Assembly (NCBI GenBank): GCA_034659995.1
Contig: JAYEIH010000069.1
Coordinates: forward strand, 1-13,955
Direction of reading: 5' to 3'
DNA: 13,955 nt
DNA from: JAYEIH01 sp034659995
Lineage (GTDB): Archaea > Methanobacteriota_B > Thermococci > Methanofastidiosales > B48-G16
This document shows, piece by piece, positions 1 through 7,749 of this stretch. Position 1 is the stretch's first letter. Each line of letters starts with the position of its first letter. The position numbers and the translations under genes were made by a program. The notes under the pieces were generated by a model. That model ran no database searches, was not told the origin of the DNA, and saw only the letters and a list, made by a program, of their open reading frames with translations.

Positions 1-1
1 G

Positions 2-184
2 GCAGTGATCGTTGTAGGAAACTGTGGAAGTACCGGCGGAGTTTTCCATGAGTCATACAATGTTGCCGGTCCGGTAGATGAGATGATCCCTGTGGATGTT
101 TATGTACCGGGATGTCCACCGAGACCTGAAGCGATAATTGATGGAGTTGTCAAAGCATGGATAAAACTGGAGGGTTTGCAATGA
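2..184 (+). CDS. echC: Group 4 [NiFe] hydrogenase small subunit, EchC/NuoB-like (3' end only)
   Basis: This is the C-terminal 60 residues of a NuoB/PSST-family hydrogenase small subunit; the start lies upstream of the window. The frame opens at base 2 and ends with TGA at 182-184. Two family signatures are visible: VGNCGSTGG, and near the end VPVGCPP-type sequence reading VDVYVPGCPPRPEAI. Their cysteines belong to the set that binds the single proximal [4Fe-4S] cluster, which passes electrons to or from the NiFe site. The other cluster cysteines are outside the window. The protein would sit on the cytoplasmic face of the membrane complex. The stop overlaps the next start (ATGA), so translation is probably coupled. 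The same fold occurs in NuoB of complex I and in Mbh/Ehb hydrogenases; the neighbouring large subunit with intact NiFe ligands argues for a hydrogenase. Confidence 0.9.
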   Translation, partial: AVIVVGNCGSTGGVFHESYNVAGPVDEMIPVDVYVPGCPPRPEAIIDGVVKAWIKLEGLQ

Positions 185-699
185 AAAGATTAAATCCTGA
201 AGAGATCGTTGAGTACTTTAAGGATGAGTTCGGTGAGAAGATAGACGATGTGAAGATTGAGAAGAGAGCCGTTGGGCCTGGGAAAAAGGAGTTTTCTAAT
301 ATCTGGCTGAAAATTGATAGAGACCTGATAAAAAAGGCTGTTAATCATCTCTGTGGTATACAGTTTCCACATCTTTCTGTCATGACAGGCAGCGATGAGG
401 ATGACCATCTCAAGGTGAACTATCATTTCACACTGTACTATGGGGAGAGACTGAAGGAGATCTCGGTTAATATCTCTGCCGATCTGCCAAAGTCCGATCC
501 CACAATAGAGAGCATCTGCGATATTATTCCCGGAGCGCTTATTACCGAGAGAGATGTCCAGGATATGTTGGGCGTGACGGTGAAAAACATTCCGGATAAG
601 CGGAGAATATTCCTTCCTAAGGGATTTCCGGATGGTGTACACCCATGGAGAAAGGATGAGAAAGGTCCTCAGGATTTAGTGAGGGATATGTATGACTGA
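181..699 (+). CDS. echD: Hydrogenase NuoC-like (30 kDa family) subunit, EchD-like
   Basis: A 172-residue protein of the complex I 30-kDa (NuoC) family. In group 4 hydrogenases this non-catalytic peripheral subunit packs against the large subunit. The diagnostic element is near the C terminus, GFPDGVHPWRKDEKGP, matching the conserved end of NuoC/HycE-type domains. No cofactor-binding cysteine pattern is present, as expected. I start it at the ATG at 181, which overlaps the previous stop in an ATGA junction. The in-frame ATG at 157 would bury eight residues inside the small-subunit gene without reason. The 3' end overlaps the large-subunit gene by 8 bases. The Ech name rests on gene order (small, NuoC-like, large, ferredoxin with no NuoH gene between); MbhK is the alternative homologue. 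Confidence 0.85.
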   Translation: MKRLNPEEIVEYFKDEFGEKIDDVKIEKRAVGPGKKEFSNIWLKIDRDLIKKAVNHLCGIQFPHLSVMTGSDEDDHLKVNYHFTLYYGERLKEISVNISADLPKSDPTIESICDIIPGALITERDVQDMLGVTVKNIPDKRRIFLPKGFPDGVHPWRKDEKGPQDLVRDMYD

Positions 700-1915
700 A
701 AAGACAACATACACATTACCGATAGGTCCGATACACCCCGCTCTTAAGGAGCCGGTAGCCTTTGAGTTTGAGACGGATGGAGAGAGGATAGTTGATGTTG
801 ACCTGAAGCTCGGACAGGTTCATAGAGGGATAGAGTGGATCGGAATGCACAGGAACCCCATCCAGATAATCTATTTGGCGGAGCGGATATGTGGTATCTG
901 TAATATTTCCCACCCCTTTGCGTTCTGCAGGGCCGTTGAGAGTATAGCGGATATTGAGGTCCCCGAGAGAGCGGATTATATAAGGACAATAGTAGCCGAG
1001 CTTGAGAGAATCCACTCGCATATGTTATGGGCGGGAGTGGCAGCACATGAGATAGGATTTGATACGGTGTTGCATCTGACCTGGGCTGTACGAGAAAAGC
1101 TTATGGATCTTGTGGAGTATCTGACGGGTAACAGAGTAACAAAGGCCATGTTCACGGTAGGCGGTGTTCGAAGGGATATTACAGAGGATCAGTATCCCAA
1201 GATTAGAGAGGCCATGGAATACTACAAAGAGAACTTTGCAACGCTGAAAAGCGCATTTCTCGATGATGAGAGTATCAAAATGAGGTCAAGGGGCTGTGGA
1301 ATTCTCACAAAAAAAGATGCACTGGAACTCTGTGCGGTCGGTCCGACAGCCAGGGCGAGCGGCGTAAAAAAGGATGTAAGAGTGGATCAAGCCTACTCTA
1401 CCTATGGAGACCTTGATATCGAGCCGATAACACCTGACCTTCTTTCTGGCGAGGTGAACGGCGATGTCTATGATAGGATTATTGTGCGATTGCTTGAGGT
1501 GAAGCAGTCCGTCGGTCTGATCGAACAGTGTCTCGATAGAATGCCATCGGGAGATATTATGGCGGAACCAAAGATTCCGAAGCTCCTCGCAGTGCTGAAG
1601 AAGTCTAAAGGTGAGGCTATAGGACGGGCCGAGGCTCCAAGAGGCGAGGTTATCCACTATGTAAAAATGGATGGTGAAAACGAAGCCCCGCATATGTGGA
1701 AGGTTCGGGCGCCAACATATAACAACCTTCTGCCGTGGACACCAATGTTGATGGGGGAACAGATTGCCGATATTCCAATTGTGGCCGCTTCCACGGATCC
1801 GTGCATGTCATGTACCAACAGAGTTACGGTGATTAAGGATAATAATGAGGAGATTCTAACCAACGAGGATCTTCATCGAATGAGCGTTGAGAAAACAAGG
1901 AGGATGTTAGAATGA
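692..1915 (+). CDS. echE: Group 4 [NiFe] hydrogenase large (catalytic) subunit, EchE/MbhL/HycE-like
   Basis: A 407-residue catalytic subunit that binds the NiFe(CN)2CO centre and interconverts H2 with protons and electrons. Both ligand pairs are intact. C67 and C70 lie in RICGICN near the N terminus, and C371 and C374 lie in DPCMSCTNR near the C terminus. This separates it from the NuoD subunit of complex I, which has lost these cysteines. An Arg (R377) three residues after the last ligand is followed by a 30-residue tail beginning VTVIKD. That arrangement is typical of large subunits trimmed after the conserved basic residue by a HycI-type endopeptidase; no such protease gene is in the window. 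The gene overlaps its neighbours at both ends (8 and 4 bases), so it belongs to one translation-coupled operon. Whether it is Ech, Mbh or Ehb type cannot be settled without a tree. Confidence 0.93.
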   Translation: MTEKTTYTLPIGPIHPALKEPVAFEFETDGERIVDVDLKLGQVHRGIEWIGMHRNPIQIIYLAERICGICNISHPFAFCRAVESIADIEVPERADYIRTIVAELERIHSHMLWAGVAAHEIGFDTVLHLTWAVREKLMDLVEYLTGNRVTKAMFTVGGVRRDITEDQYPKIREAMEYYKENFATLKSAFLDDESIKMRSRGCGILTKKDALELCAVGPTARASGVKKDVRVDQAYSTYGDLDIEPITPDLLSGEVNGDVYDRIIVRLLEVKQSVGLIEQCLDRMPSGDIMAEPKIPKLLAVLKKSKGEAIGRAEAPRGEVIHYVKMDGENEAPHMWKVRAPTYNNLLPWTPMLMGEQIADIPIVAASTDPCMSCTNRVTVIKDNNEEILTNEDLHRMSVEKTRRMLE

Positions 1916-2304
1916 TGATTCTTCGTGTAATAAAACAGCTGTTCAAGAAACCATTTACCAATAAATTTCCTGCCAAGTATGCACCCTCTTCAACAACGAA
2001 GTTCCTACAGGACATTGAGGCGGGCAAGGTAGAGATCATTCCACCGATAGAGATACCCTCAAAGTTCAGGGGCGCTGTGTCATATGATAGAGATAAGTGC
2101 ATTGGCTGTCAGCTCTGTACGAGAGTATGTCCCTCTCAGGCAATAGAGTTTAAACCCGAGGAAAAGAAGATAAAGATCTTCATGGCACGGTGCACCTTCT
2201 GCTCCCAGTGTGTTGAGGTTTGTCCGGTGAACGCACTGGAGATGAGCGATAACTGGCTCTTGGCGAATGAAGATAAGTATGCAGAGGGCTTAATCGTAGA
2301 ATGA
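1912..2304 (+). CDS. echF: 2x[4Fe-4S] ferredoxin-type hydrogenase subunit, EchF/NuoI-like
   Basis: A 130-residue polyferredoxin subunit of the NuoI/EchF family. It has two complete CxxCxxCxxxC motifs: C63, C66, C69, C73 in the first and C94, C97, C100, C104 in the second. Together they can hold two [4Fe-4S] clusters that relay electrons between soluble ferredoxin and the small subunit. The N-terminal 60 residues include a basic stretch (LFKKPFTNKFPAKYA) resembling the membrane-contact segment of NuoI-like subunits. The start overlaps the large-subunit stop; the first two codons are both ATG, so the start could be one codon later. The end overlaps the hypF start in an ATGA junction. The position directly after the large subunit follows the ech gene order. 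Confidence 0.92.
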   Translation: MMILRVIKQLFKKPFTNKFPAKYAPSSTTKFLQDIEAGKVEIIPPIEIPSKFRGAVSYDRDKCIGCQLCTRVCPSQAIEFKPEEKKIKIFMARCTFCSQCVEVCPVNALEMSDNWLLANEDKYAEGLIVE

Positions 2305-4460
2305 AAATTATTATTCGCGGCATTGTCCAGGGTGTAGGGTTCAGGCCCACGGTATATAGGATCGCAATGAGGATGGGACTGAAGGGGTATGTGCTCAACA
2401 AGGGATCAGAGGTAGAAGTTGTCATCAACGGCGATGCTGAAAAATTTATTGAAAACCTAAAGAAAGATCTCCCTGCTACGGCAAAGCTCACCGAGATTAC
2501 GATAGAGGAGGACAAGCGAACATTTGAGGGATTTCGCATTGTGAAGAGTGAGAACGGTGCACGATCCTCGCCAGTACCTGTGGATTCGGGCATCTGTGCT
2601 GAGTGTCTTCGCGAGCTCTTCGATCCTGAGAACAGACGGTACCGATATCCCTTCACCAACTGCACGGTTTGCGGCGCAAGATTTTCAGTTATCACCGATC
2701 TCCCCTACGATAGAGAGAAGACGGCCATGGGAGAGTTTCCTCTCTGCGAAGAGTGCAACGAGGAGTATACCGATCCTATGGACAGACGGTACCATGCCCA
2801 GACAGTTTCTTGCGAGCGGTGCGGTCCGTCGTACCGACTGTACAACTCTGAAGGTGAGATAACAGGAGATATTATCAAAAAGACGGCCAATTATCTTGAC
2901 AAGGGAGCAGTAGGCGTGATAAAATCGTGGGGCGGCATGCACATCTGCTGTAACCTGGACGAGATAACGAGACTGCGAAAATGGTACAACAGACCCCGGA
3001 AACCCTTCGCTGTCATGGTACGAGATATCGCAACGGCGGAAAAGTACGCAGAGATCACAGAAAACGAAAGAAAATTGCTGCTTTCCAGCACAAAGCCAAT
3101 TGTTCTCGTTCATAAGAAGGAACACAAAAATATCGCTCCTGGAATATCAACAATCGGTCTTTATCTTCCCTACACGGGACTGCACCATCTGCTTTTCTCG
3201 CAGATGAACGAGGATGCGCTGGTCATGACCTCGGCCAATCCTTCCGGTGAGCCGATGGTCATCGAGAATGAGGAGGCATTCTCGTTGAAAGCAGAGTACT
3301 ATCTCCTCCACAATCGAGCGATACCCAACAGAACTGACGACTCTGTTATCAAGCTCTGGCGAGGGAAAAAATTATTTCTCAGGAAGTCGCGGGGGTATGT
3401 GCCCGTTCCCATCGCAGTATCGCATGAAAAAACCGTTCTTAGCGTGGGCGCAGAGGAAAACGTCTGCGGCACCGTTGCAAAAGATGGTGAGGTGTATGCC
3501 ACGCAGTATATTGGCAACACACGGTACTATCCTACAGTTGAGTTTCTGAAGGATGCATTACGCCACCTCATGATGCTTCGAGGGGTAGAGGAGGTGGATG
3601 GTATCGGAATGGACCTCCATCCGATGTACAATACTCGACGAGTTGCTCGCGCGCTTTCAGAGAAGTTCCAGATGGAGCCCACAGAAATACAGCACCACTG
3701 GGCCCATGCAGCCTCTCTTTTGCTGGATAATGATATGGGTGAGGGCGTTGTTCTCACGCTCGACGGTGCGGGTTACGGAGTGGATAAAACAGTATGGGGC
3801 GGCGAGGTACTCGATGCCTCGTTCACCGATTTCAGGAGGATTGGGCATCTGGAGCAGCTGCCGCTTATAGGTGGGGACAAGGCTACGGAGGATCCGCGGA
3901 GAATTGTATTCGCCATCTTTAAAAAACTGGGCGAAGAGAAATACTTTAAAGGAAAAAAAGCGGAGATATTCTCGAAGGCAATGAAGAACTCACCAAAGAC
4001 GAGCAGCTTAGGGAGGATACTGGATGCACTTTCCTGCTACCTCGGTATCTGCACGAAAAAGACCTACAGCGGCGAGCCGGCAATGAAGATGGAGAGATAC
4101 CTGGAACTCGGGAAGCCTCGATACGAGTTCAAGACAGAGATAGAGAACGGCGTCGTTAAGACAGTACCGATATTTGACCAGATGGAGAAGTATGTAACCG
4201 CGGATATCACCAAGCGGGAAAAGGCCGATCTCGCGTACTCCGCTGTGAAGGTGATTATGGACAAACTAACGGAGATTGCCATGGAAGAGGCAGATAAGAA
4301 AGTAGGAATCACCGGCGGCGTTTCCTATAACATTCCCATCGTGGAGATGGTGTATAAAAAGTTGAGAAAAGAGGGATACGAGCTTATAACACATAACAGT
4401 ATCCCCAACGGTGACGGCGGTATAGCCATAGGGCAGAACGTGATTGCGGGAGCCCTCTAA
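2301..4460 (+). CDS. hypF: [NiFe] hydrogenase maturation carbamoyltransferase HypF
   Basis: A 719-residue HypF, which uses carbamoyl phosphate and ATP to make the thiocarboxamide on HypE that is dehydrated to the cyanide ligands of the NiFe site. Domains in order: acylphosphatase-like (about 1-85, with VQGVGFRP at the start); a double zinc-finger region with four CxxC pairs (C99/C102, C121/C124, C149/C152, C171/C174); a YrdC-like carbamoyl-adenylate domain (about 190-365); and a Kae1/TobZ-like C-terminal domain with the metal site HHWAH (465-469) and D488GAGYG. The length is normal for the family. The ATG overlaps the ferredoxin stop, so this maturation gene is translated as part of the hydrogenase operon; a GAGGG about 12 bases upstream may help. 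The 3' end overlaps the convergent LRR gene by 4 bases. The match is unambiguous. Confidence 0.97.
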   Translation: MKIIIRGIVQGVGFRPTVYRIAMRMGLKGYVLNKGSEVEVVINGDAEKFIENLKKDLPATAKLTEITIEEDKRTFEGFRIVKSENGARSSPVPVDSGICAECLRELFDPENRRYRYPFTNCTVCGARFSVITDLPYDREKTAMGEFPLCEECNEEYTDPMDRRYHAQTVSCERCGPSYRLYNSEGEITGDIIKKTANYLDKGAVGVIKSWGGMHICCNLDEITRLRKWYNRPRKPFAVMVRDIATAEKYAEITENERKLLLSSTKPIVLVHKKEHKNIAPGISTIGLYLPYTGLHHLLFSQMNEDALVMTSANPSGEPMVIENEEAFSLKAEYYLLHNRAIPNRTDDSVIKLWRGKKLFLRKSRGYVPVPIAVSHEKTVLSVGAEENVCGTVAKDGEVYATQYIGNTRYYPTVEFLKDALRHLMMLRGVEEVDGIGMDLHPMYNTRRVARALSEKFQMEPTEIQHHWAHAASLLLDNDMGEGVVLTLDGAGYGVDKTVWGGEVLDASFTDFRRIGHLEQLPLIGGDKATEDPRRIVFAIFKKLGEEKYFKGKKAEIFSKAMKNSPKTSSLGRILDALSCYLGICTKKTYSGEPAMKMERYLELGKPRYEFKTEIENGVVKTVPIFDQMEKYVTADITKREKADLAYSAVKVIMDKLTEIAMEEADKKVGITGGVSYNIPIVEMVYKKLRKEGYELITHNSIPNGDGGIAIGQNVIAGAL

Positions 4461-5130
4461 GAAGCTTTTCTCTTCCAGAGAATGTACCCTATCCCTCCAA
4501 GAAGTAGTACCACGCCCACAATCCCACCGTAAAGCAAGGTATTGGAGTCCTGCGAGTCCTCGCTCTGTGGAGGTGCAGTCGTGGTCGGCGAGGCAGTGGA
4601 TGCTGGCGTTTCAGAGGGTTCTGCTACCGGGTCCCACGTAACATTAACTCCACGATTTTTCAGTTGAGGAATGTATGTATTAATAGATTCTGAGGAGAGA
4701 GGATTGTATTCTTATATCAACTGAATCTTCTTCATCAATGCCGGAGTTTTCCACAAGCGGGGAGATATCTAAGATATTATTATGAGAGAGATAGAGTTTC
4801 AATATTCGTGAGGTCAGCGAGCGGCGAGATATCCGAGATATTGTTATCTTGAATAAAGATAATCTCAAGATTCACACAGTACTGCAACCCTTCTAAAGAT
4901 TCTATATCTCCTTCCTGTGGTATGAATATGGTGGTAAACAACTCCAGATCACTTGCGCATATTGGGTCTGTATCTTCCAGTCCAAATAACATTCTCCTGA
5001 TCTCTGCCTCTAAGTTCTCATCTGGGAAGATTACCTCTTCATCTGCTGCTATTCCATCCAAAAAATGCATGGGAAGAACGGCAGTAAGCATTCCAACTAT
5101 ACTTACAACTACCACAATTTTCCTTTTCAT
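4457..5130 (-). pseudogene. Membrane-anchored internalin-like leucine-rich-repeat surface protein, two frameshifts
   Basis: No single frame is open, but three consecutive frames join into one recognisable protein of about 224 residues. The first (5130 to about 4797) gives a signal peptide (MKRKIVVVVSIVGM), a typical N-terminal LRR cap (FPDENLEAEIRRML, then a DLE..LT-like segment) and one 22-residue repeat ending NNISDISPL. The second (about 4796 to 4710) continues in phase with LYLSHNNILDISPLVENSG. The third (about 4708 to 4457) gives the usual C-terminal cap NPLSSESINTYIPQL, a Pro/Ser/Thr-rich stalk, one transmembrane segment and the basic tail WKRKAS. Lesions fit a 2-base loss in a CT-rich tract near 4793-4796 and one extra A near 4709. 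Known relatives are surface proteins anchored by the C terminus. Either this is a recent pseudogene or the sequence has two errors. It ends 4 bases inside hypF. Confidence 0.8.
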
Positions 5131-5168
5131 AGGATCACCGCAATCCCTACAAAATGAGGTTATATAAA
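5131..5168 (-). promoter_or_regulatory. Putative TATA box and ribosome binding site of the LRR gene
   Basis: Read on the minus strand, TTTATATAACC lies at about 5168-5158, roughly 34 bases before the ATG. GGTGATCC follows just upstream of the ATG (about 5141-5134) and matches the conserved 3' end of 16S rRNA. This suggests the LRR gene has its own promoter between it and the co-oriented hypD upstream. The predicted transcript start falls close to the ribosome binding site, so the leader would be very short. Confidence 0.5.
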
Positions 5169-5202
5169 CATTCTGATTGAGATATTCTCGTGTTTACTTT
5201 TT

Positions 5203-6276
5203 TTAACTATACCGATACTCAATATTACAGCTCCCCTCTGCGCTCACCATGCAGGGCCCCACGGGATTGGATGGTACGCACCGTGTACCGAAGAGCGGAC
5301 ATTCCTGCGATGAGATCAGTCCTCGCAGTACTTCGCCGCACCGGCAGCCCTTGGGTTCTGCAAACTCTTTTTCCTCTATTCTCTGGAGCTCATCCTCGAA
5401 TAGTTTTTCAGCGTTATGATCTTCAAACTTCTTTTTTAAACTCAGCTTTGAGTTTGGAATGGTGGGGAAGCCTCTCCATTTGCTGTCCACAGGGGTGAAT
5501 ACCTTTTCAAGGACAGTAAGCGCCTGGATATTTCCCTCGTGCTGCACTATGCGCGAGTACTCGTTTTCCACCGCCGCTTTCTTTTGCTCTATCTGCTGTA
5601 CCAGCATCCAGATTGCCATTAAAAGATCAATAGGTTCAAACCCCGCGATCACCTGTGGTACACCATATCCGTCGGAAACGAACTCGTACGGTGCCACACC
5701 AATAATTGTGGCAACGTGTCCCGGCTCGATAAACCCGTCAATCTTCAGCTCCCCCATATCGAGAACAGCTTTCAGCGCTGGAGGGATCAGGCGGTGGCAG
5801 CTGAGAATGGAGAAATTGGAAGGAACCTCGGTGAGCATGACAGACGCTGTGGTAGGAGCAGTCGTTTCAAAACCGATGGCCATAAAAACCACATCTCTTT
5901 CCGGATTATCGTCCGCAATCTTTACCGCATCCTCAATGCTGTACACCATGCGAATATCGTGTCCTTCACCCGCGAGGTCGCGGAGCGATTCCGTCTCCCC
6001 TGGAACGTTGATCATATCACCAAAGCTTGTGACAATCTTGTCATCTCTGGCCAGGCACAGCATCTTTTCTATCTCCTTTGGTGTGGTCACACAGACGGGA
6101 CATCCCGGTCCCTGCCGTATCTCGATGCCGCACTCCTTAAAAAGAGAGTCCAGCCCATGCTTTACCAGCGTGTCCTGGTGGGTGCCGCAGACATGCATGA
6201 ACCGAAGATGCATATCTCTCTCCTTTATATCGGCAACTATCTTTTCTGCAAGGGTTCTATCCTTCAGATGGAACAT
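5203..6276 (-). CDS. hypD: [NiFe] hydrogenase maturation protein HypD
   Basis: A 357-residue HypD, the iron-sulfur scaffold that with HypC holds the iron while the CN and CO ligands are attached. The key motifs are all present: C30-GTH33, GPGCPVC with C59 and C62, CHRLIPPA, and a C-terminal cluster site with C313, C326, C333 and C350. The spacing 13, 7 and 17 of these last four cysteines equals that of the E. coli [4Fe-4S] site as I recall it. I choose the ATG at 6276, which lies 20 bases inside the hypC end. An AAGGAG sits about 10 bases upstream of it, and the next methionine is too close to the CGTH motif. Downstream on the same strand comes the LRR gene after 72 bases. The family assignment is secure. 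Confidence 0.97.
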   Translation of the reverse strand: MFHLKDRTLAEKIVADIKERDMHLRFMHVCGTHQDTLVKHGLDSLFKECGIEIRQGPGCPVCVTTPKEIEKMLCLARDDKIVTSFGDMINVPGETESLRDLAGEGHDIRMVYSIEDAVKIADDNPERDVVFMAIGFETTAPTTASVMLTEVPSNFSILSCHRLIPPALKAVLDMGELKIDGFIEPGHVATIIGVAPYEFVSDGYGVPQVIAGFEPIDLLMAIWMLVQQIEQKKAAVENEYSRIVQHEGNIQALTVLEKVFTPVDSKWRGFPTIPNSKLSLKKKFEDHNAEKLFEDELQRIEEKEFAEPKGCRCGEVLRGLISSQECPLFGTRCVPSNPVGPCMVSAEGSCNIEYRYS

Positions 6277-6490
6277 TTTCCACCAGCTCCTTGAATAGAT
6301 CGAGAGTTTTTTCTGCTTCCTCCTTATCTATTGTCTGAATAGCAAACCCCGCATGAATAAGAACATATCCTCCCTTTTTTGTACCTACAAGTGAGATATT
6401 TACCTTTCTGCGGTTTCCATCCCCGTAATCTACAACCGCGTGATCTTTGTCCGTTATTTCCATTACTTGCGCAGGAACAGAGAGACACAT
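6257..6490 (-). CDS. hypC: Hydrogenase assembly chaperone HypC/HupF family
   Basis: A 77-residue HypC. It begins MCLSVPAQV, giving the invariant Cys2 exposed after removal of the initiator methionine. That cysteine carries the Fe(CN)2CO unit with HypD and then delivers it to the large subunit. A conserved histidine lies at H46 (YVLIHAGFA). The length is normal for the family. An AGAGGTG lies directly before the start. The gene overlaps hypD by 20 bases, so the two products that form one complex are co-translated. It is transcribed away from the aminotransferase gene, from a shared 83-base promoter region. The other maturation genes hypA, hypB and hypE are not in the window. Confidence 0.96.
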   Translation of the reverse strand: MCLSVPAQVMEITDKDHAVVDYGDGNRRKVNISLVGTKKGGYVLIHAGFAIQTIDKEEAEKTLDLFKELVENVPSEG

Positions 6491-6573
6491 ACACCTCTTT
6501 CCCGACCACGCTATAAAAAACTATCCGTAAAAACCTATTTATACTTTGGACATGATGAGGTAGCGGTGTTATC
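6491..6573. promoter_or_regulatory. Overlapping divergent promoters, hypCD (-) and aminotransferase (+)
   Basis: The 83-base gap holds two TATA-like elements in opposite directions. On plus, TATAAAAAA at 6512-6520 would place transcription of the aminotransferase near 6542, leaving a leader of about 32 bases with a GAGG at 6557-6560. On minus, AAAGTATAAATAGG (TATA core 6543-6536) would start hypC near 6513, leaving about 22 bases with AGAGGTG. Each predicted start point thus lies on the other promoter's TATA box. The positions are inferred from the usual archaeal spacing of about 26 bases. Confidence 0.5.
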
Positions 6574-7746
6574 ATGGAGCCTGCAAAAAGAACAGCAGAT
6601 ATAAAGTACGCCATACGTGACGTGGTGCTTCCGGCAAGAGAGCTGGAGAAGCAAGGAATTGATATTCTCAAACTTAATATAGGCGATCCCAACAAGTTTG
6701 ATTTCGATACGCCTACACATATGAAAGAGGCTGTCATCGATCAGACGCAGAAATTTAACGGATACAGCTCTTCTGAGGGACTTGAAGAGCTTCGTGAAGC
6801 TATTGTTGCCAGAGAAAAGAAGAAAAACGATCTTGATATAGGTAAAGCGGATATTGTTGTGACTACGGGCGTTTCCGAGTCGCTTCTGATGCTTTTCGGC
6901 GCGTTGCTGAACCCTGGTGATGAGGTTCTGATTCCCGGGCCCGCATATCCTCCGTACATAGCACTGGTGAAGTTTTTCAGTGCGATCCCTGTGTCCTATA
7001 GGACGATAGAAGAGGAGAACTGGGCACCTGATCTTGAGGACATGCGGAAAAAGATCAACAAAAAAACAAAAGCCGTGGCAGTGATAAATCCGAATAACCC
7101 CACCGGAGCCTTATACGATAAAAAAACGCTTAGAGCGATAGGCGATCTTGTTGCTGAGCACGATCTTCTTCTCATTTCTGATGAGATCTACGATAGGATC
7201 ACCTATGAAGGAAAACATTTCTCTCCTTCATTCATGGAAGACATACCATTGATAATACTCAACGGTATCTCAAAGGTCTATCTCTCTCCCGGATGGCGGG
7301 TGGGCTGGACCATTTTCAGAGATTGTAATGGGAAATTGGAGGATTTGAAGGAAGCCTACATGAAACAGGCGCGCGTAAGAATCTGCGCAAACATACTCAC
7401 GCAGAAAGGAGCCGCTGCGGCATTGACAGGGCCGCAGGATCATATAAAAGACCTTGTAGCCAAGCTGAAGAAGAGAAGAGATTATATCTATAAGAGACTC
7501 AATGGCATAGATGGCATCTCAACACAGAGGCCCGGTGGTGCGTTCTATATATTCCCAAAAGTTGAAGAGAAAGACGATAAGCAGTTGGTGCTCGATGTAC
7601 TACACAACGCGCATCTACTCTTTGTCCACGGCTCAGGGTTCTGTCCTATCTACGGTCAGGGCCATTTCAGATCGGTCTTTTTGCCGCCGGTAAAAACAAT
7701 AGAGAAGGCAATGAATGCCCTGGAAAACTATATGGATACGCGCTGA
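6574..7746 (+). CDS. Class I/II PLP-dependent aminotransferase (alanine/aspartate type)
   Basis: A 390-residue fold-type I aminotransferase transferring amino groups between an amino acid and a 2-oxo acid with pyridoxal phosphate. The visible motifs are NPNNPTGA (from N172), SDEIYDR with D203 that contacts the pyridine nitrogen and Y206, and the cofactor lysine K234 in SKVYLSPGWRVGW. A C-terminal arginine in GHFRSVF (R366) matches the residue that binds the substrate carboxylate. The sequence is complete and of normal length. It resembles alanine/aspartate aminotransferases of archaea (AlaA-like), but the donor and acceptor cannot be told from the motifs. It is divergent from hypC and ends 3 bases from the convergent alcohol dehydrogenase, so it appears to be transcribed alone. 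Confidence 0.92.
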   Translation: MEPAKRTADIKYAIRDVVLPARELEKQGIDILKLNIGDPNKFDFDTPTHMKEAVIDQTQKFNGYSSSEGLEELREAIVAREKKKNDLDIGKADIVVTTGVSESLLMLFGALLNPGDEVLIPGPAYPPYIALVKFFSAIPVSYRTIEEENWAPDLEDMRKKINKKTKAVAVINPNNPTGALYDKKTLRAIGDLVAEHDLLLISDEIYDRITYEGKHFSPSFMEDIPLIILNGISKVYLSPGWRVGWTIFRDCNGKLEDLKEAYMKQARVRICANILTQKGAAAALTGPQDHIKDLVAKLKKRRDYIYKRLNGIDGISTQRPGGAFYIFPKVEEKDDKQLVLDVLHNAHLLFVHGSGFCPIYGQGHFRSVFLPPVKTIEKAMNALENYMDTR

Positions 7747-7749
7747 TCG

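Noticed and set aside
157..180. Upstream ATG at 157 as start of the NuoC-like subunit
   Set aside because: It lies within the small-subunit gene. The ATG at 181 forms the same ATGA coupling seen at later junctions of the operon.
692..1915. Reading the large subunit as NuoD of a complex I-like enzyme
   Set aside because: Both CxxC pairs that hold the NiFe site are present, and hyp maturation genes are adjacent; NuoD has lost these residues.
2180..2695. A 171-codon minus-strand frame across the ferredoxin/hypF junction
   Set aside because: It overlaps two certain genes and encodes no recognisable domain.
4444..4641. A 65-codon plus-strand frame directly after hypF
   Set aside because: It is antisense to the stalk and transmembrane anchor of the LRR protein, whose content is much more convincing.
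4680..4868. The middle LRR segment as an independent small protein
   Set aside because: It starts in the middle of a repeat, continues the register of the upstream frame exactly and has no ribosome binding site, so it is a fragment of the frameshifted gene.
5459..6298. A 279-codon plus-strand open frame opposite hypD and hypC
   Set aside because: It is the antisense shadow of two unmistakable maturation genes, has no recognisable motif, and has low-complexity Ser/Ile composition.
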